Origin: Bacteroidota bacterium
GTDB lineage: Bacteria; Bacteroidota; Bacteroidia; UBA7662
NCBI GenBank assembly: GCA_016868485.1
Contig: VGGT01000082.1
Span: 1 to 7,986, forward strand
Length of the DNA stretch: 7,986 bases
Direction of reading: 5' to 3'
Shown here: one piece after another, positions 5,436 through 7,986 of the stretch
Layout of the letters: each line of letters starts with the position of its first letter
Numbering within the stretch: position 1 is the first letter of the stretch
Translations under genes and position numbers: made by a program
Notes under the pieces: model-generated
What the model saw: the letters and a program-made list of their open reading frames with translations, nothing else
The model's database searches: none
What the model was told of the DNA's origin: nothing

Positions 5436-7986
5436 ATGATCATGCGCACCCCATTTTACGTCTGTATAATATCTATCTTTTTTTCCCTTTTCTCACCGAT
5501 TGTTGAGGCTCATTCCGCAGCTTCAGATGCTTTTGTATTGAATGAGAACCTCATTTACGGCACACTTTCCTACAACAACAGCCAGTCAACCCCATTAGCG
5601 GGCGTTCCCGTTCACTTAAAAGCCTTACCGGGATACATCGTCGTGAGCGACACCACCGACTCGTCCGGCAACTTTCGATTATCAGGTTTCGCGGATGGAA
5701 ATTATTTATTAGATGCATCGTTGAATTACGAACCAGGCGGAGTCAACACAACTGACGCACTCGCTGCTGCTCAGGTTTTTTCGTCATTATCTTGGCTTCC
5801 TTCCCTTCAAACCCGCGCAGGAGATGTCAATGGAAACACCGCACTCAACACCTCCGATGCTTTGCTCATCGCTCGATTTTCAGCTCAAGTGAGCTCATCA
5901 TTTCCAATAGGCAGGTTCGTGCAATCACATCCCTTCCTCAACATTCAAAATGATTCAATCAACGTTCATTTGTGGGTTCTTTCAGCGGGAGATCTCAATG
6001 GCAGCTACCAAGCTACGTCAACCGATCCCCTCCTTTTATTGGATACTGTTTATATCAATGGTCCTTCGGTTGTGGCTCACGCCCAGTTTCAGACGACAGG
6101 ATCAGGAATTTATGAGCGTGGAATTTGCTGGTCTACCAACAGCAATCCCAGCATAGCAGATCAAAAAGCCATTTCAGGACGAGGAAGTTTCGATTTTACA
6201 TTACCCATCAATGGAATGGCTGCTGGATCAACCTACTACTTCAAGGCCTATGCCACCCATGCAGTAGGAACAACCTATTCAAACGAACAGAGCTTGTCGA
6301 TTGTGGCCATTCCCTCCGTTGAAACGCTGAGGGCTTTGCAAATAGGCGATAGCAGTGTGCAATGTGATGGTATTGTGCATGCTGATGGCGGCTCAACTGT
6401 AGTTGAACGTGGATTTGTATACGATACGCTGGCTAATCCACCATTTATTCGATGGAATTCAACTGCAGGCTGGGGAATTGGTTCATTCACTGACACGATC
6501 AGTGGTCTGTACCCATCGACGCCCTATTACTTTAGGGCATATGCCCAGAATGCAGTGGGAACTGCTTATGGATCAGTTCAAGTCCTTTCTCTTTGTTGGA
6601 ATCCGCGAATAACATCTGGTATTGATAGCTTATGTTTGGGCACATCGGGCACCTTTTTGGCTTTTCCTATGGGCGGGATTTGGCGCAGCAGCGACCCTTC
6701 AATTGCGCAAATTGATTCGATAACAGGCTTGGTGACGGCCGTTTCGGTAGGTACGGCCAACATCCTTTACACTGTTGCGGGATCAGGGGGTTGTGCCAAT
6801 TCAACAACATCACGATCCGTCACCGTGTGTGTGGCATTGCCAAGCCTGACCACCACAGCGGCAACATCGATTAGCTCGAACGGTGCTGCGACTGGAGGGG
6901 TGGTGACCTCTGGCGGGGGAGCCCAAGTTTCAGCAAGGGGCGTGGTTTATGGAACCAGCGCCAATCCCACCCTATCCAACCCGTTTACCGTAGACGGAAA
7001 TGGAATGGGAAGTTTCATCAGTGTATTAACCGGATTAACACCAGTCACTGCATACCGGGTAAGAGCCTACGCCACCAATAGTGCTGGAACCGCATACGGA
7101 AACGAAATTTTGTTTTCCACGTCCATTGGCTTACCGGTTTTGGTAACGAGTAACATGAGTTTAATTACCTATAACAGCGCTCAAAGTGGCGGAACAATCA
7201 GCACTGACGGGGGCGCAAGCATCGCGCAAAGAGGTGTATGCTGGTCAACTACTGCCCAGCCTACCACAGCCAATGCCCGAACACAAAATGGCACGGGAAC
7301 GGGAACGTTCACAAGCAATATAACCGGATTAACTGCTTCTACCCAATACTTTCTTCGAGCCTACGCCACGAATTCTGCGGGCACTGCCTATGGGCAACAA
7401 CAAAGCTTCACGACGACTGTGCTTTTTGTGTGCGGAACCTCTCTTGCCACCGATTTAGACGGAAATAACTACGCGACCATTACGTTGAACCTCACCATCA
7501 ACAGTCAACTCAGACCATTGTGCTGGTTTAAACAAAATTTGCGGGTGTCGAAGTACAGAAATGGCGACCCCATACCAACCGGCCTCGATACCTCGGCCTG
7601 GAGGCTGGCCACCTCTGGAGCTATGGCGTCGCCCAACGACAGCGCTGTCTACGACTCAGCTTATGGCAAACTCTACAACTGGTACGCTTTGGCCGACCCA
7701 CGTGGTATTTGTCCTATTGGCTGGCACGCAGCTACCGACGCTGAATACCTGGCACTCACCAGTTTTTGCCAAAGCAGTGGGTACCCCAACACATCAAGCA
7801 ATCGTAATGGAACAGGAAGGGCCTTGAAGTCCTGTAGACAAATCAATACGCCTTACTCAACGGCCTGCAACACAACAGCACACCCCCGTTGGCTCGCCCA
7901 CAACAACACCAATCCCCATTATGGCATCGATGCGTTTGGGTTTTCAGCGCTTCCAGCGGGTGCGCGTGTGGGGGATGATGGAACCT
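5436..7986 (+). CDS. Large secreted mosaic protein with dockerin-like, Fn3-like, Big2 and FISUMP domains (3' end cut off)
   Basis: The frame stays open for 850 codons to the window edge, so the C-terminus is missing. Residues 1-26 are a signal peptide (Arg4, then a hydrophobic stretch, cleavage near VEAHS). Residues about 38-95 look like a prealbumin- or Cna-B-like beta domain (LAGVPVHLKALPG, TTDSSGNFRLSGF). Residues 100-200 carry dockerin-like motifs: GGVNTTDAL at 101-109, GDVNGNTALNTSDALLIAR at 129-147 and GDLNGSYQATSTDPLLLL at 185-202. Four Fn3-like modules follow at about 208-289, 293-386, 468-562 and 566-661, each ending in a form of RAYATNSAGTAYG. Between the second and third is a Big2 Ig-like domain at about 388-465 (WRSSDPSIAQID, GLVTAVSVGTANI). 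A FISUMP domain starts near 664 (CWFKQNLRVSKYRNGDPIP, YNWYALADPRGICPIGWH, GFSALPAG). Such proteins are exported to the cell surface or medium; a type IX sorting signal would lie beyond the window. The role is unknown; adhesion or carbohydrate binding is a guess. ATG 5442, two codons in, is an alternative start. Confidence 0.9.
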   Translation, partial: MIMRTPFYVCIISIFFSLFSPIVEAHSAASDAFVLNENLIYGTLSYNNSQSTPLAGVPVHLKALPGYIVVSDTTDSSGNFRLSGFADGNYLLDASLNYEPGGVNTTDALAAAQVFSSLSWLPSLQTRAGDVNGNTALNTSDALLIARFSAQVSSSFPIGRFVQSHPFLNIQNDSINVHLWVLSAGDLNGSYQATSTDPLLLLDTVYINGPSVVAHAQFQTTGSGIYERGICWSTNSNPSIADQKAISGRGSFDFTLPINGMAAGSTYYFKAYATHAVGTTYSNEQSLSIVAIPSVETLRALQIGDSSVQCDGIVHADGGSTVVERGFVYDTLANPPFIRWNSTAGWGIGSFTDTISGLYPSTPYYFRAYAQNAVGTAYGSVQVLSLCWNPRITSGIDSLCLGTSGTFLAFPMGGIWRSSDPSIAQIDSITGLVTAVSVGTANILYTVAGSGGCANSTTSRSVTVCVALPSLTTTAATSISSNGAATGGVVTSGGGAQVSARGVVYGTSANPTLSNPFTVDGNGMGSFISVLTGLTPVTAYRVRAYATNSAGTAYGNEILFSTSIGLPVLVTSNMSLITYNSAQSGGTISTDGGASIAQRGVCWSTTAQPTTANARTQNGTGTGTFTSNITGLTASTQYFLRAYATNSAGTAYGQQQSFTTTVLFVCGTSLATDLDGNNYATITLNLTINSQLRPLCWFKQNLRVSKYRNGDPIPTGLDTSAWRLATSGAMASPNDSAVYDSAYGKLYNWYALADPRGICPIGWHAATDAEYLALTSFCQSSGYPNTSSNRNGTGRALKSCRQINTPYSTACNTTAHPRWLAHNNTNPHYGIDAFGFSALPAGARVGDDGT
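6837..7418 (+). repeat. Pair of tandem Fn3-like modules within the surface-protein gene
   Basis: Two neighbouring modules of about 95 codons (6837-7121 and 7131-7418) share the same order of motifs: a Ser/Thr-rich strand, GGxxTSxGG or similar, a R-G-V-V/C-Y/W segment, LTGLTPVTAY or LTASTQYF, and RAYATNSAGTAYG. The core ACCGGATTAAC recurs at 7029 and 7323, exactly 98 codons apart. The amino acids of the closing motif are identical (RAYATNSAGTAYG), but many third codon positions differ, so the duplication is old or the protein sequence is under constraint. Two further, more diverged copies lie upstream at about 6057-6302 and 6312-6593. Confidence 0.8.

Noticed and set aside
7288..7305. Short GGGAAC duplication (ACGGGAACGGGAACG) in the surface-protein gene
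   Set aside because: Only two copies, in frame, encoding a Gly-Thr run in a loop; too small to treat as a contingency repeat.
5950..7827. Several short open frames on both strands right of 5950
   Set aside because: All are out-of-frame readings of the single long frame 5436-7986, whose translation shows continuous domain motifs without a stop.

Overview
The window looks like a chromosomal segment of a member of the Bacteroidota (Flavobacteriales or a related order; I cannot place it more finely). Reasons: promoter -7 boxes of the TAnnTTTG type on both strands, AT-rich leaders mostly without Shine-Dalgarno sites, a TonB-dependent receptor with an N-terminal carboxypeptidase-regulatory-like domain, and a mosaic surface protein made of dockerin-like, Fn3-like, Big2 and FISUMP modules, an architecture typical of this phylum.

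Layout. Everything from about 169 to 4835 that is transcribed runs on the minus strand. In transcription order it is: a glutaryl-CoA-type acyl-CoA dehydrogenase (4835-3657); a 104-base gap holding a 17-bp tandem repeat; ribulose-5-phosphate 3-epimerase, rpe (3552-2896); a TonB-dependent outer-membrane receptor (2909-441), whose GTG start lies inside the end of rpe; then tRNA-Gly(GCC) (334-262) and tRNA-Leu(TAA) (253-169), followed by a hairpin. The first 168 bases hold no gene I can support. The 225-base gap 4836-5060 is a divergent promoter region with a near-consensus -7 box for each direction. To its right, on the plus strand, come folB (dihydroneopterin aldolase, 5061-5408) and, 27 bases later, a large secreted protein gene that stays open from 5436 to the right edge (850 codons, 3' end cut off).

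How the genes relate. The dehydrogenase (amino-acid catabolism), rpe (pentose phosphate pathway) and folB (folate synthesis) are housekeeping enzymes with no shared pathway. In two places a housekeeping enzyme gene is followed very closely by an envelope or surface protein gene: rpe by the receptor (14-base overlap) and folB by the FISUMP protein (27-base gap). I see no defence system, CRISPR array, transposase or integrase. The points most worth a second look are the 17-bp repeat array that ends on the rpe start codon and the domain mosaic of the surface protein.
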